Assembly: GCA_032718475.1 (NCBI GenBank)
Contig: JAUCBJ010008330.1
Coordinates: 1 to 64,000 of the forward strand
Direction: 5' to 3'
Length of the DNA: 64,000 bases
DNA from: Nemertoderma westbladi
Lineage: Eukaryota > Xenacoelomorpha > Nemertodermatida > Nemertodermatidae
The notes beneath the pieces are model-generated. The model was not told the DNA's origin. It was given only the letters and a program-made list of their open reading frames with translations, and did no database searches. A program made the translations under genes and the position numbers. Shown one piece after another: positions 20,214-30,297 of the stretch (position 1 is its first letter; every line of letters begins with the position of its first letter).

Positions 20214-21832
20214 ATCTGCTATCTGAGTTTATTAATATCAAAATGAGTTTATGTTTAGGCTAGCGGGCGTCGCTGCCTACCTCTCGTTGCCCCCGGACAG
20301 TGGGATTCTCAGCGCCGATGTACCGTCGTCGCGGTGTTTACGCCAACATGTAGCAACAGCACGCCAACGATAACCGACACAAGTCACTCCACTGTCCGTC
20401 CCAAAGGCTTGGATCCACTTTAGGTTCTTTCTATAGGAGAGTTGGGCTACTTTTACAATTGCGACTAGCTACTGTAAACATACTTTAGCAGTAACATTCA
20501 CCTATAAACACACAAATTCCAACACAACTGTCACCAATTGTACACATACAGGCCATTTGTCCGTCAGTCAGTGCCTTCCAGAATGTCACGTTATTACTGT
20601 GTATCCTTGGATACTAACAGTGTGCTATGTATTCTCTATGCTATGCAATGGGACAAGCTTTCTATTGTTCTTTTAACTTGCTTCTAATTCTAGCGTGGGT
20701 GTTGCTATGGTGACATTATGGAAAGCTAGCGGTAGAATTAGGGTAATTCTCATGCATACAGATCTGGAATGCTATTTAATAGTAATTCTTTAATTGTCAA
20801 TATCCTCTTTATGCATGATTTTATTAATTTTATCGGCTATTGACTATATGTTGGAGATTCTCGCACTCTAATACGCTCAATAGGATGAATCTCCGCTCCC
20901 ATGATCTATTAATTAATGGAATTTTGGGAATGTTATAAATTGCACAAAATGACAATTTATGAAATTCATTTAAGATATGAATTTAAATTTATTCCCGTGA
21001 ATTTTATTATTTGATGGTAAAATTGACACAATTTTATTCCAGAGCATGTCTGGGGACCTAGGATCCTTAATTCTATAAAATTGTCTTTTAAGAGTATCGG
21101 TAAGCGCTGCGATATCTTAATTGACTAGAAATTTTAAAGGATCTGAATTTTACAGATTTTAATAAATATTAAATTAATATTTAAGATAGGCACCGATTTA
21201 TTCCAGAACTTGTCTGGGGACGTTAACCACTGATTCTAAAATTTGTCTTTCAAGTATATCGGTGGGTGCAGCGATATCTTAATCGACTAAAATTACAGAT
21301 GGTCAAAAGGTTTAACAGATTTATTTGCGTTTTACGCTACTGTTATAGGGACATCACGCTACTATATGTATTATTTAATATAAAGTAGAAGAGCAATATC
21401 GCACGAAGCAATGTCAGTGTGAAGAGGCAAGTCGTTTCCAAGGTCTACCCAGAGCTTGGTTTAGCCGAGACACGAGGATCTGAACTTTGCATTCCTAATA
21501 CTCTGCCTACCAATAATACTTAAATATAGTAGGAGCTTTATTGTACTTTAATAAGTACTGACATGTCATCTTACATGTAGTCTCGTATTTATAATATAAT
21601 ACGGACAGTAAGGAAAAGAAAGAATTATTTCTCGCCGTCATATTAAATATATATTATATGTAATTACGTAATAAACACTAATATATTGCACTAATCTACC
21701 AAATAATCTAAAATAACCTTCTACTAAATAAAATTGAATAAAAACGATTATAATAAAGTACATAATAATGTTCACATATAAAATATAATAAAATAGATAA
21801 AATAATATAGTCATGCGCCCACTCCAGACGTA
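20214..21832 (-). other. Copy A spacer between integrase and ORF3
   Basis: About 1.6 kb with no ORF, conserved in layout with copy B (43847-45491). It contains an imperfect direct duplication (about 21030-21300; both units have TCTGGGGAC and GCGATATCTTAAT) and a 142-bp segment, 21391-21532, identical base for base with copy B. Its place before ORF3 would suit signals for a spliced or internally initiated ORF3 transcript, but I identify no specific splice site or promoter. Confidence 0.6.
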
Positions 21833-23787
21833 TCACGTTGGGGAGTCCCTAGATGTTTGAGGAATTAGGGAGGTGGTCGTGGGAAGAGTGTCTTGCCTTC
21901 CATAGTTTCCGGAGAGTTCTCTGTCTCTTTCCAGTAAACATAAACGACCAACTGGGCGGTTGAGTTGTTGCGTCTCAAAGATTATGCCTGGCTTCTTGAA
22001 GTTACGCCGCATGACGACGAGTTCTACCGAGCGTACTAAACCATCATCCGAGATGTGAGTCTCGATGATACGACCTGTCTGCCACCGTTTACGTGGAAGG
22101 TCTGAATCTACAATAAGCACCATATCTCCGGCGCTGACGTTTTCTTGCTGCGCAAACCACTTAGTTCGAAGTTGTAGCGTGGGCAGATAATGTTTCTCGA
22201 AATGGTCAGCGAAACGCTGGGATAGCAACTGCATAAGTTGCCAAGTTTGACGGCAGTATTCGTCTCCGTCGGCAATCTCCGATCGTGGGAGCATGGCTAC
22301 AGGTTTCTTCAGTAGGAAGTGCGCGGGTGTTAGCGCTTCCAGGGAATCGGGACTCGATGAGACTGGCATAAGCGGTCTCTCGTTGAGATAGGCAGCTATT
22401 TCCTCCATTAATGTCCGCAAAAGTTCGTCGGTGAGATACGCGCGGCATGGCACTATAAAGTGAAATGCGGTCTTGACACTTCTAATTAATCTCTCCCAAC
22501 TTCCTCCCCACCAAGGGGCGTCGGCGGCGTTGAAGGTCCAGCTAGACGCTGTTATCCTTAGCTGATCGTCCACCTGTCTTTGGTTCCAGTCCTTCACGTA
22601 AGCCTGGATTTCGTTGTTGGCACCAATGAAGTTCGTTCCCTTATCCGATCTCATGGTATTACTCGTCCCGAAGCGAGCGATCTGTCGGCGTAAACTTAAG
22701 ATGAAGCTGTTGATAGATAGATCGTTCACCATATCGAGATGGATGGCTCTACAAGTCATGCATACGAAGATGACACACCATCTCTTGACTATAGTCCTAG
22801 CACGATATACTTCAATAGGGCCAAATAAATCTACACCAGTATTAGTAAAAGGTGGTTCATAGAAGCTTACTCGTTCCCTAGGTAATTCTGCCTCTCGCTG
22901 TGTTAAAGGCCTACTGAATGCTTTCCTACAGGGTATGCAGTTCCTAAGAACTTGGTTCAGAGCTCTACGGGGTTTATCAAAATAATAGCGAGTTCGAATT
23001 TCGCTAAGAACTCGTTCTCTACCAGCATGATAAAGTTTACTGTGAACATCTACAATCATCTTGATTTGTACTTCAAGATTTCTAATGAGTATGGGGAATT
23101 TAGTGTCAAAGGATAATGGCGCATTGGTGAGCCTTCCTCCAACACGTATTAACCCATCTATCATTGTGCTAGAGAAGCGATCCCTTAAGCGCATCTGCGG
23201 ATTTCTCAACAACAGGAAATACTTATCGGAATCCTCATAGCATTGCAGGAGCCTCAGTGTCTGCTTATTGGTTTCTTCATGCTCCTGGTAACTGATTTTC
23301 TCCTTTAGAAACCGGTCGGATGTCTTATATTTGGGTAAATTTTTAATAACATGAACTTGCGCAGATGTCAATGGAGCGGTATCACTAATGGTCTTCGTCC
23401 TGGAGTAGTGATGATGAAAACATCGCCTTAAATATGTGACGGCTTTACAGAGCCGATTCCAGGAACTGTAGTGATGCATTGCTCTCTGCAGCAGGGGTGA
23501 GATTCCTTGCGAGACGTCTGGTATTCCAGATTTCCAATCTCTATCTCTAATTTCCACGACAGCCTTATTTGTGGCGAGGGATTGTGGATCCGCAGCATCG
23601 TTTCCGGAAGTATGTAATACAGATAGATCGATCGTCGGTTTAAATAACTTCGATTTACTCGCCCGGGTTTTAGGTTTGACTTTCTCCGCTCCCTTGGCTT
23701 GTCTAATCTCCGCCGTAGTAAGGTGAGGAGGCCATTCATCCTCTTCCTTGCTCAGGAAGTCGGGTCCACCCAACCAGTCTGAGTATC
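21833..23787 (-). pseudogene. pol: BEL/Pao copy A integrase region of Pol
   Basis: This is the C-terminal Pol part of the minus-strand element. The open frame 23773-21833 has an HHCC-type zinc-binding region (HAGRERVLSEIRTRYY, then CIPC). The DDE core follows: GVDLFGP, RSDKGTNF and WWGGSWERLIRSVK. After it comes a DUF5641-like C-terminal domain (GDMVLIVDSDLPRKRW). Integrase inserts the cDNA into the genome. It should be continuous with the RNase H frame upstream, but a one-base deletion near 23788 (compare copy B at about 47443) shifts the frame. The domain itself has no internal stop. Confidence 0.9.
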
Positions 23788-24308
23788 TATCAGTTCCTGT
23801 GGAGTTGCTCCCCTGGAGGCGATATCGGCTGGATTAATCGTACCAGGGCAATGTCTCCATTGATCTATCTTTGTGCGACTAAGAATAATAGCTACCCTGT
23901 TAGTAACAAAAACGCTGAACTGACAGACTTCATTGGTTATATACTCCAACACGAGTAAAGCGTCGGTCCAATAAACAGTTTTCTCCAGTGGATAGTCGAT
24001 TTGTTCTGTTACGTTCCGGCCGATGGCTGTAGCGTATAAAGCTGCCTTTAACTCCGCTCGAGGAACCTTTAACTTGTTGTTAATCAATGCCTTAGAGGTA
24101 ACCAAGGCGACTTTGATTCCATCCGGAGTTTTGACTCGCAGATATGCTACTATACCTATTCCCATGTCGCTGGCGTCTCCAAACACATGGAGTTGATAGG
24201 AATATGTAGGAAGAACATGACCAAAATATGCACGGGAAATTATAAAGCTCTCGATGGCAGGTAGAGAATCTTCCCATTTCATCCACTTCTTTAACAGTTC
24301 ACCCTTAA
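23752..24308 (-). pseudogene. pol: BEL/Pao copy A RNase H region of Pol
   Basis: Residues such as HVFGDASDMGIGIVAY (first Asp), PRAELKAALYA (Glu) and WTDALLVLEYI (Asp) give the RNase H catalytic pattern, followed by NPADIASRG typical of BEL/Pao. It removes RNA from the RNA:DNA hybrid. Its upstream end is cut by the MITE at 24309-25019 and its downstream end by the frameshift near 23788. Confidence 0.88.
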
Positions 24309-25019
24309 GGGGGGGGTACACCATTTTGGTCCAAAATATGTCGAAATTTTTTTTATGGTCTATTATAATGCACCATTGAATGGTGTTTCCAAATCTGAAA
24401 ACCGCTATTTAATAGCTCTTTTAGTTTTTAAGTTATGTAAATTTCCTTTTAGGGAATCCTATTGAAATTACTATTACTATGTATAATGAAAGGTCGATTA
24501 TCTCCAAATATTTTTTTCATGAAATTGTCAACTTCAAAACCCTACTACTTCTACAATTTTTGAGTAATTAGTCTGAAACTTCCTGTGAGTGTCTAGATAG
24601 CCACCCTGCATAAAAGTATCAGGCAACTTTTCGAAATTTTTTGTTAATAAAATTTAATACTATTTATAAAAAACCTAAAAATTTGCATAAATTTGAAGCG
24701 CCACCTAGCGGTGCAGAATTATTTTAACAAAATTTCGCCTGATAGTTATGTTGCCCCATCTTTGATCTATCATATAAAACAACTTTCATGTGATTAGATT
24801 CAAAACTGTAAAAGCCTTAGGGTTTTAAGCGCAACCAAGTTTTTTTTATTGTTAACTAGTATTAACTAATATTAAATAGCGGAAAAATTTTTTTTTCTGA
24901 CCTGTCATGTAGAATAGCATCTTAGGCACCTATATGCTAAATTTTAGCCAAAACCAAACAATTTTGAAACGCTGAGAGTGATAAATCGAAGAGTTGTCCG
25001 AAAATGGTGTACCCCCCCC
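24309..25019. mobile_element. TTAA-flanked MITE inserted in copy A pol
   Basis: The 711-bp element has perfect terminal inverted repeats GGGGGGGGTACACCATTTT and TTAA on both sides (24305-24308 and 25020-25023). Copy B has the empty site (CCCTTAAGTGGATCG near 47965), with one TTAA. No ORF suggests a transposase. A TTAA target duplication is typical of piggyBac-type elements, so it is probably a non-autonomous relative. It introduces stops between the RT and RNase H coding regions. Confidence 0.92.
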
Positions 25020-25023
25020 TTAA

Positions 25024-26998
25024 GTGGATCGTCCCATGAGTGGTTTTCAAGCCACATTTGTTGTACTAAACTCCGAGCAATCAATATAACTGGGCTAATA
25101 AATCCCAATGGGTCGAAATAAGTGCTCAGGATACTTAAACAAATACGTTTGGTCCGAACTGGATTATCTCGCTGTTTTAGCAGAAAAAACAGGATATCTC
25201 TTTCGGTGTCCCACTTCAAGCCAAGCGTCTTGGTTTCTGGAAGATCGTCCTTTATTAAGTCTAGATCTTTCGTTCCTCGGTCTTCTACCGGTATCGCTTC
25301 CAGAAACTCACGGGAGTTGCTGGTGAATTTCGTCAGTCGAAATCCGCCTCTTTTCAAACACTCTACCGTTCTTTTCGCGACATCAATGGCTTCTTCTACT
25401 GATGGAAGGGACCTTAAATTGTCGTCCATGTATATATTACGCTTGATGTTGTCTATCACCTCTTTTGAGAAGGCGTCTCGGTTGTCATTCGCAGTGGTCC
25501 GCACCACGGAGCAGGCGTTGGAAGGGCTTGATATGATCCCAAAAGCCTGGATGGTCATCCAGTACTCTACCGGTTTCTGGTTGAGATCTCCTTCAGGCCA
25601 CCACAGAAATCTCAGGCTGTCTCTATCTCTATCCAGCGCCTTGACTTGTAAGAACATTCCTTCTATATCGGAGGCGAACGCGATGGAATATTGTCTTAAT
25701 CTTAAAAGTATTCCCAACAAAGATTGGAGTAAGTTGGGTCCTGGTAACAACTCGGAATTGAGGGATTGGCCCATATATAGAGTGGAGCCATCGAATACGA
25801 CTCGTACTTCATGGGGTTTACCAGGGTTGGGAACGTAATGATGTGTTAAGTAATACGTTCTCTCAGTCACTGGTGTTCCTTCCGGTACTCGCTCCGTGTA
25901 TCCCTTTGTAATAAATTTCTTCAACTGAGTTTGGTACATTTCTTTAGCTGAAGCATTAGCCGTATGGCGTCGATGTAATTGAGCGATTCTTTTCTCTGCC
26001 AAGGGTCTGTTATTTATAAATCTAGGTTCTCGTTTTCGAAATGGTAGGCCGATTTCATATCTACCTTGGTCCTTTAAAATACGTGTAGTTGTTTCCTGGA
26101 TTTGCTTGGCTCTTTCTTCTTCTATCGATAGGGCCTTATCATATGAATTGGGCTCTACCAATTCTTGAGTAAAGAATCGTACGGCGAGTTCGTCCCGAGT
26201 TCTAGCGTTGTAGCGCTCTATCTCATCATTGAGTTCGTCATTGTAATCAATGGGTCCCGATGGGCGAATCAGTTGACATAGGTTCACCTGGTTTTTCCAA
26301 GTTTTGTTTTCTGTAAGTAGGTCGATTGTGTTTTCTTCATCGAAGAGTTGGTAGATGTCGTCATTATCTGAGGAGTATGGTGTTCCCTCAGTTAGTTCGT
26401 CCACCTCACTGCTCTCCACTTCCCAATCATGTACTTGGTATATTCGTTCTTGTGGCATTCTCTCTTCGAGAGTTCTGTGGGAAGGGCCAGTAAAGTACCA
26501 ACCTACTCTAGTTCTTACCGCATAGGTTTGCAGTGGCTGTGGTTGAGCAGGCCGTTTCTCCAATGTCTCGAGCGCCTCATGCGCGTTTTGGCCGATGAGT
26601 ATTTGCACTCCAGGATAATCTGTCTGGAATCGAGGTATCTTAAGCTGTTGGATGCTCTCATCCTCGTCCCAATTATAAAGTTCTGCTTGAGTAGTAGCGA
26701 AGTTCTTTATAGCCACCATTTTTACCGACCTTATACCTTGTGCTCCTAATTTATCCTGGGGGGTGGACAACACACCTACATAGTAATCTGCCGTTAGGGT
26801 AGATTTCCAAACCTGCATAATTCCTGACATATTCAATTTAGTCCGGAATTTGGGTTGTCCAGCAAAGATATCTTCGGCTAGTTCTTGATCGATGAATGTT
26901 CCTGTGCTGCCGGAGTCAAGGAGGGCGTTCACTATGTAACTTTTGTTAGCACTACAGGAAATTCTCTGATTCCTACGTTGGAAGTTGGAGCTTTCCAA
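25024..26998 (-). pseudogene. pol: BEL/Pao copy A protease-reverse transcriptase region of Pol
   Basis: In element sense this carries an aspartic protease of the DUF1758 type (LLDSGSTGTFIDQEL, near 26910) and a Pao-type RT (Peptidase_A17/RT_Pao region). The RT has VVFDGS, AFASDIEGMFLQV and the catalytic IYMDDN, with YMDD at 25421-25432. Protease frees the Gag-Pol parts and RT makes cDNA. In copy B protease is in the same frame as Gag; here a deletion of about 20 bp near 26945 shifts the frame, so Gag and Pol overlap out of frame. The 3' side runs into the MITE at 25019. The frame is otherwise open over about 650 residues. Confidence 0.9.
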
Positions 26999-29900
26999 GA
27001 TGGTTGTCTGGCAAAAGTAGTTGGGGGGAACTCATTGTCGGTGTCCTTTTCATTAGTAAGTGCTCGATACACCGCGGTATTGATTAGGTAACAGGATTCG
27101 TTGGCGTCGGAGAATTCGTCAGTATAGAATCCTTCCATCTCAGACTCTTGATCAGTGTCATTTACATCACTGAATTGGACATGTAGTTCGGGCTCACTTA
27201 CCTGACTCAGGTTGTCTCGTTCGAACTCACTGTGTAACAGGATGTGATGTTTCGCGCCACACTTTGCACACTTTACGTCGGAGTAACAGGTTCGCCATTG
27301 GTGTCCTGATCTGAGGCAATTATAGCATAACTGCTTATCCCACATGACTTTACGTCTGTCTACCAGGGATTTCTTTAGGAATTCAGCACATGCACTCAAA
27401 CGGTGGGTCCCGTCGCACAGAGCACAGTTTGGTTTGATGTTACTCACTTTACCTTGGGTAACTTGATGCACTCTCGTTCTTTCTTCGGGCTTTCTTCCGT
27501 GCATTCTGTTAGGAGACTGAGGAGGAGTCTTGGCAACCTGTTCTCTCCTATCTTTGGTTCGAGCCTTGTATTTACTTACGTCCTTTGAGGTTTTGTTAAC
27601 GTAGTAAAATCGGTCAGTGTCTTTCCCGCTGTCCTCTTCTTGAGAAGCTTGGCTTTCGCCGTCGTCAGTGTAACACACTGGTGTTACTCTTCTCCTAGAA
27701 ACGGATTTCTCACTTACCTTATTTTCCGATGTTTTCTCTCTGGACTGCTTGATGAGTTGTAGTTTTACTTCACCATCTAAGAAGGCCATGAGATCAGCCA
27801 TGGTAGGGCTTCGTCGTTGCTGCTCATTCATATACAACACTTTCTTGTCCCAGCGTGTACATACTCCACCATTTGGTAAAGTAGAGACTACTGCTCCAAT
27901 AACCATGGAACTCTGATATTCATGAGACTTACCTAACCAGTCCAATTGTCTACAGATCTCCTGAATCTCATCGGAAAACTCTATAATCCCGCTACTAAGG
28001 AAGTTTCGGGGGGCTACTAATTTTGCATACAAATACTTAGCTATGTTATCCTTGTTACCATACCTGATGTTTAATGTATCCCAAACTTGTCTTAATCCAT
28101 CTGGATGTCCAATAAACTTTAACGCCATTAACTTGGGAGGTCCTTCCAAGCACTTGATGAGGAATCTAAGTTTCTCTCCGTTAGATAGTACAGAGTTCTG
28201 TATGCTATCTTTGTAATATTCATTGAAAGGTAACCATTTCATCTCATCTCCATTGAATTTGACGATCTCTCCCACTTTGACCGCTTGGCGGGCTTCTGTT
28301 CTAGCCATCTGACGCGTAAAGCTTTCTTGGGCCATCGTGTTATTTAATATCGAATTATCGGTATATAAATTTCTCGGATTATTATCAAGTCTATAGGGAA
28401 TATCATTAACAACAGGTTTATAATCACCCTTAATAGGGTTTGGTAAAGGAGTTTCTACTTCACTAGCAGTATAGATGCGTGTAGGCTCCACACCTTGCGC
28501 ATGTAATACTTCAGACCTAACAGGTTGACACAATGTTACAGGGGGTATTGGTATACCCTTTTGTATATTGACTAATTTGTCGCGTTCCAGCGCGATACTT
28601 TGCTGCACTTCTTGCAATTCTACCCTACTTTCCCTTACTGTTCCCTTGAGTTGGTGGACAGTCCCTTCTAAATCTCGGATCTGCTGTGAGGAACATTCTC
28701 GGTGCTCTCTCAGCTGCCCGAGCAAGAGACTCATCTCCCGCCTTCCCTCATCAACCCACTCAACCGCCGAAGCGGGAGTCGCCAACATAGTAGCGGGCCG
28801 ACGTGGGACGACGGGAGACAAATCTTGGATTTCTCTCTCGGCGTCAAGAACCGGGACATTCTCTGGGACTGCTCCACCGGGTGCAAACAGTTTCGTACTG
28901 TGTAAAGGAAATTTGGTTGTAGGTTCGGGAAGTACAGGGGCCTCTCTCACCGAAGGGGTGTTTTCGATAACAGGCTTAACTATTTCAGGCTCATCTACTA
29001 TTGTAGGGAGTCTTTTGACCTTAATAATTTGGTCTGTGGGTTCTGTACTACCTAAGTCTGTGTTAGCTAGTTGTCTTCTAACAGCTGGGGGCAAATCAGG
29101 CAATTTGTGACGATGAGATGTTTTTCTACGCCTGCTTAGACGAGATCTATTTCCTCCGCCTTCAGGATCGGTGGTCTCGCCTTCCTCCGATGATGTGTAT
29201 CCTTGGCGCTTGGGAGTAGATCGACTCATCATCTGCATTTGACTAGCAGTTAACTGTTTATTTATGCAGTCTTGCGTCTCTTGAAGATTTTCCAACTCCA
29301 GTTGGGTGGTCTCTTCCGACGCTCTCTGTTCTGCTTCTGCCAATGCCATTGCCTCTTGCCTCATTGCCTCTTCGCTTTCCACTTGAGAGAAAGTGGCATT
29401 GGTTGATTCTTCATAGATTGGTCGCTCTGCCAGCTGGTATTTCCACTGGGCCGTTTCTTGTACTTTGAGACCTACCCGCTGGAACCAAGTCTTGACAGCA
29501 ACTTGCAGCGACGTGTCCTGTCTTCTTTTGGAAGTTTCCTCAAAGGCTGATAGGATTAGTCTAATGAGTAGGGTTCTTTCGCATACTTGATATAGCAGCT
29601 CTTCCTGCTCTTGAGGTCCTTGGGGTTGTCGAATCAGTTGTTCTTCTAATCGCTCTAAGGAGCCGAAGAATCCCTGCACATATCCTGCTGCCGACCTCTT
29701 CCAAACAGCTGGATCCATCATATCTTTAGCCACTCCCATCCTGTGTATGTCTTCCCAAGTAGCTTCGGACAAATCTAACGGGAGTCCGGGTCCGGGAAAG
29801 TTCCATTGTGACTCGACAATAGACCTCAATTCTTCCCTGGCGTATCCCGCATAACTATCTTGGGTCGCTCGCTTACTTCTCGCCCAATCGGCTTGGTGTT

Positions 29901-30297
29901 CCTCCACCGCAATCAATATCGTAGTTAATACTGCGGCAGGAAGAGTGAGAAGGGGATCCGAATAGGCTGTATCCGCCATCTTCACTCCGCGTTCGGGGGT
30001 CAGCTCTACAGTATCCGAACTACTGGAGCTATTGGGTTGCTGGGAACGAGTTTCTTGACGAGGATGTTGCTGCTGTTGGACAGCTGCTTCTTGGTTCCAT
30101 TTGACCTGGGCCCGAGTGCCGATGATAGACCTATGGTGTTGGATTAGCCTAGGGTCTGATACTACTACTGGAGGGATGACCTTTCTTTCAGTAGGAGGTG
30201 AGCTGAACCCCTTTCTTAATCGCTCCACACTCCTATCTGTGTCACAGATGGTTGTATCGATTAGACTGTCTGACAGGTTTTGCTTAGTGTCAGACAT
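26932..30297 (-). CDS. gag: BEL/Pao copy A Gag
   Basis: This is the structural protein of the retrotransposon particle, 1121 residues, starting MSDTKQNLSDS. A long Pro/Ser/Gln-rich N-terminal part comes first. The DUF1759-type core (VKFNGDEMKWLPFNEYY, GHPDGLRQVWDTL) is at about residues 675-780. Cys/His knuckles follow at about 957-1017: CALCDGTHRLSAC, LCYNCLRSGHQWRTC, and CAKCGAKHHILLH. The Ala/Glu/Lys coiled-coil block present in copies B and C, and a neighbouring stretch, are missing here. The last few residues are out of frame because of the deletion near 26945; in copy B the frame runs on into protease. The start is supported by matching first residues in copies B and C. Confidence 0.92.
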   Translation of the reverse strand: MSDTKQNLSDSLIDTTICDTDRSVERLRKGFSSPPTERKVIPPVVVSDPRLIQHHRSIIGTRAQVKWNQEAAVQQQQHPRQETRSQQPNSSSSSDTVELTPERGVKMADTAYSDPLLTLPAAVLTTILIAVEEHQADWARSKRATQDSYAGYAREELRSIVESQWNFPGPGLPLDLSEATWEDIHRMGVAKDMMDPAVWKRSAAGYVQGFFGSLERLEEQLIRQPQGPQEQEELLYQVCERTLLIRLILSAFEETSKRRQDTSLQVAVKTWFQRVGLKVQETAQWKYQLAERPIYEESTNATFSQVESEEAMRQEAMALAEAEQRASEETTQLELENLQETQDCINKQLTASQMQMMSRSTPKRQGYTSSEEGETTDPEGGGNRSRLSRRRKTSHRHKLPDLPPAVRRQLANTDLGSTEPTDQIIKVKRLPTIVDEPEIVKPVIENTPSVREAPVLPEPTTKFPLHSTKLFAPGGAVPENVPVLDAEREIQDLSPVVPRRPATMLATPASAVEWVDEGRREMSLLLGQLREHRECSSQQIRDLEGTVHQLKGTVRESRVELQEVQQSIALERDKLVNIQKGIPIPPVTLCQPVRSEVLHAQGVEPTRIYTASEVETPLPNPIKGDYKPVVNDIPYRLDNNPRNLYTDNSILNNTMAQESFTRQMARTEARQAVKVGEIVKFNGDEMKWLPFNEYYKDSIQNSVLSNGEKLRFLIKCLEGPPKLMALKFIGHPDGLRQVWDTLNIRYGNKDNIAKYLYAKLVAPRNFLSSGIIEFSDEIQEICRQLDWLGKSHEYQSSMVIGAVVSTLPNGGVCTRWDKKVLYMNEQQRRSPTMADLMAFLDGEVKLQLIKQSREKTSENKVSEKSVSRRRVTPVCYTDDGESQASQEEDSGKDTDRFYYVNKTSKDVSKYKARTKDRREQVAKTPPQSPNRMHGRKPEERTRVHQVTQGKVSNIKPNCALCDGTHRLSACAEFLKKSLVDRRKVMWDKQLCYNCLRSGHQWRTCYSDVKCAKCGAKHHILLHSEFERDNLSQVSEPELHVQFSDVNDTDQESEMEGFYTDEFSDANESCYLINTAVYRALTNEKDTDNEFPPTTFARQPSWKAPTSNVGIREFPVVLTKVT

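Noticed and set aside
21391-21532. A tRNA gene in the identical segment
   Set aside because: A- and B-box-like words are present, but I could not form a cloverleaf; at most a tRNA-derived SINE remnant.
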